Made by a program: the position numbers and the translations under genes. Source: Lachnospiraceae bacterium UBA7086 (GTDB taxonomy: Bacteria; Bacillota; Clostridia; Lachnospirales; Lachnospiraceae). Taken from it: a DNA stretch of 5,171 nucleotides. The notes beneath the pieces are model-generated. The model was not told where the DNA came from. It did no database searches and saw only the letters and a program-made list of their open reading frames with translations. The first letter of the stretch is position 1. Each line of letters starts with the position of its first letter. Of this stretch, positions 4,318 to 5,171 are shown piece after piece. Location: contig DKZA01000029.1 in the NCBI GenBank assembly GCA_002492525.1, positions 38,758 to 43,928 on the forward strand, written 5' to 3'.

Positions 4318-5171
4318 ATGGAATCAAGGCTTGCCGAGAATATTAAAACGTTCCGAAAGGAACGTAAGATGACGCAAGAACAACTTGCGGAAGCGATGGG
4401 AGTTACAGTTGGCGCTGTTTATAAATGGGAATCTAAACAATCAAATCCAGATTTGAGCTTAATTATAGAACTGGCAGATCTGTTTGAAGTATCCACAGAT
4501 GTTTTATTAGGATATGAGTGGCGTAATGGCAGTATGGGCGCAGCACTTGACAGGATCATTGCTTATCGCCAGAAAGCGCAATATGATGAAGGGATTATTG
4601 AATCAGAAAAGGCATTAAAGAAGTATCCAAATTGTTTTGACATCGTGTATCAGAGTGCAGTTATCTACTCTGAAAAAGGCTATAAACAAAAAGACCAAAA
4701 AGCTTCTTTCCGCGCACTGGAGCTTTTTCATATGGCCCGCAGACTGATCGGGCAAAACACGGATGAAAACATTAGTGAGTTGTCAATCCGCCGTCAAATG
4801 GCCCGGCTCCATTTATCGCTCGGCCACGCGGATACCTGTGTGGATATGCTGAAAAAATATAATGTATGCGGAATCAATAACGCGATGATCGGAATGGTCC
4901 TGGCTGACTGTCATCACCAGCCAGAGGAAGCTATGGTGTATCTTGGCAGGGCGTTCACACAGAGCCTGGATGAACTGGATGCGATTATGGTGGGCTATGC
5001 CAATGTGTTTTTTCAGAAACGTGATTACAAAACCGCTGTTGCCTGCATCGAATGGTTACGCAGTACATTACGATCGGGGTATCCCTCTGAAACTATTAGT
5101 TGGTTTGACAAGTATGATTGTGTTCTTCTGGTACTTTGCGCAGAAATATGTTGTGCCATGGGAGATCTGGG
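4318..5171 (+). CDS. XRE-family HTH regulator with C-terminal TPR-like repeats (3' truncated by window)
   Basis: The frame is open from ATG 4318 to the window end, giving 284 codons plus two bases with no stop. Residues 5-64 are a canonical HTH_3/Cro-CI domain: LAENIKTFRKERKMTQEQLA, then MGVTVGAVYKWESKQSNPDL, then LADLFEVSTDVLLGYEW. From about residue 74 the protein is wholly helical with repeating amphipathic pairs (AALDRIIAYRQKAQYDEGII, then ESEKALKKYPNCFDIVYQSA, later HLSLGHADTCVDML and EEAMVYLGRAFTQSLDELDA). This spacing fits TPR-like helices as in peptide-responsive XRE-TPR regulators. Those regulators bind DNA and are switched by a peptide or protein bound in the TPR groove; whether this one does is unknown. 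The start is supported by AAGGA (4306-4310), 7 bases before ATG. It is insulated from upstream genes by the 4143 hairpin and has its own promoter. Cys residues are frequent near the visible end (CVLLVLCAEICCAMG). Confidence 0.9.
   Translation, partial: MESRLAENIKTFRKERKMTQEQLAEAMGVTVGAVYKWESKQSNPDLSLIIELADLFEVSTDVLLGYEWRNGSMGAALDRIIAYRQKAQYDEGIIESEKALKKYPNCFDIVYQSAVIYSEKGYKQKDQKASFRALELFHMARRLIGQNTDENISELSIRRQMARLHLSLGHADTCVDMLKKYNVCGINNAMIGMVLADCHHQPEEAMVYLGRAFTQSLDELDAIMVGYANVFFQKRDYKTAVACIEWLRSTLRSGYPSETISWFDKYDCVLLVLCAEICCAMGDL

Overview
The window looks like a chromosomal segment from a Clostridia-class Bacillota, most likely Lachnospiraceae (the Clostridium symbiosum / Enterocloster / Hungatella neighbourhood). 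The main reason is the first gene: the visible C-terminus of pyruvate phosphate dikinase reads very much like the C. symbiosum enzyme as I remember it. AGGAG-type ribosome sites, TTGNNN/TATAAT-type promoters and AT-rich spacers agree. The genus is inferred, not proven.

Layout. Positions 2-319 hold the 3' end of ppdK, a GC-richer housekeeping gene, followed by a hairpin terminator (390-418). From about 360 onward the DNA is clearly more AT-rich and reads as an accessory segment. A convergent AraC-family regulator lies at 449-1375 on the minus strand, with its promoter at 1394-1433. Facing away from it is a broken DUF1349 gene (about 1470-1790), which lacks its 5' half and carries an in-frame TAG. 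Next, on the plus strand, come a PPOX/NimA-like FMN-binding split-barrel protein (1885-2499) and a 12-helix MFS transporter (2644-3819). A 498-base gap (3820-4317) follows. It holds a locally GC-rich, hairpin-forming stretch (about 3999-4114), a very long GNRA-capped terminator-like hairpin (4143-4188), a nested inverted repeat (4191-4248), and a promoter for the last gene. That last gene (4318 to beyond the window end) encodes an XRE-type helix-turn-helix fused to a helical, TPR-like repeat region.

How the parts may work together. The AraC regulator, the PPOX protein and the MFS transporter could form a small module that senses a compound and then modifies and transports it, with the regulator controlling the rightward genes. 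The DUF1349 gene probably belonged to the regulator's original target unit and is now decaying. This is inference from neighbourhood: no substrate can be read from the sequence, and a weak hairpin separates the PPOX and MFS genes. The XRE-TPR gene is insulated by a terminator and has its own promoter, so it is probably a separate unit.

I do not see a clearly new multi-gene system here. The least explained parts are the GC-rich structured island between the MFS and XRE genes, the decayed DUF1349 gene beside an apparently intact divergent regulator, and a small Lys/Cys-rich reading frame overlapping the MFS start.
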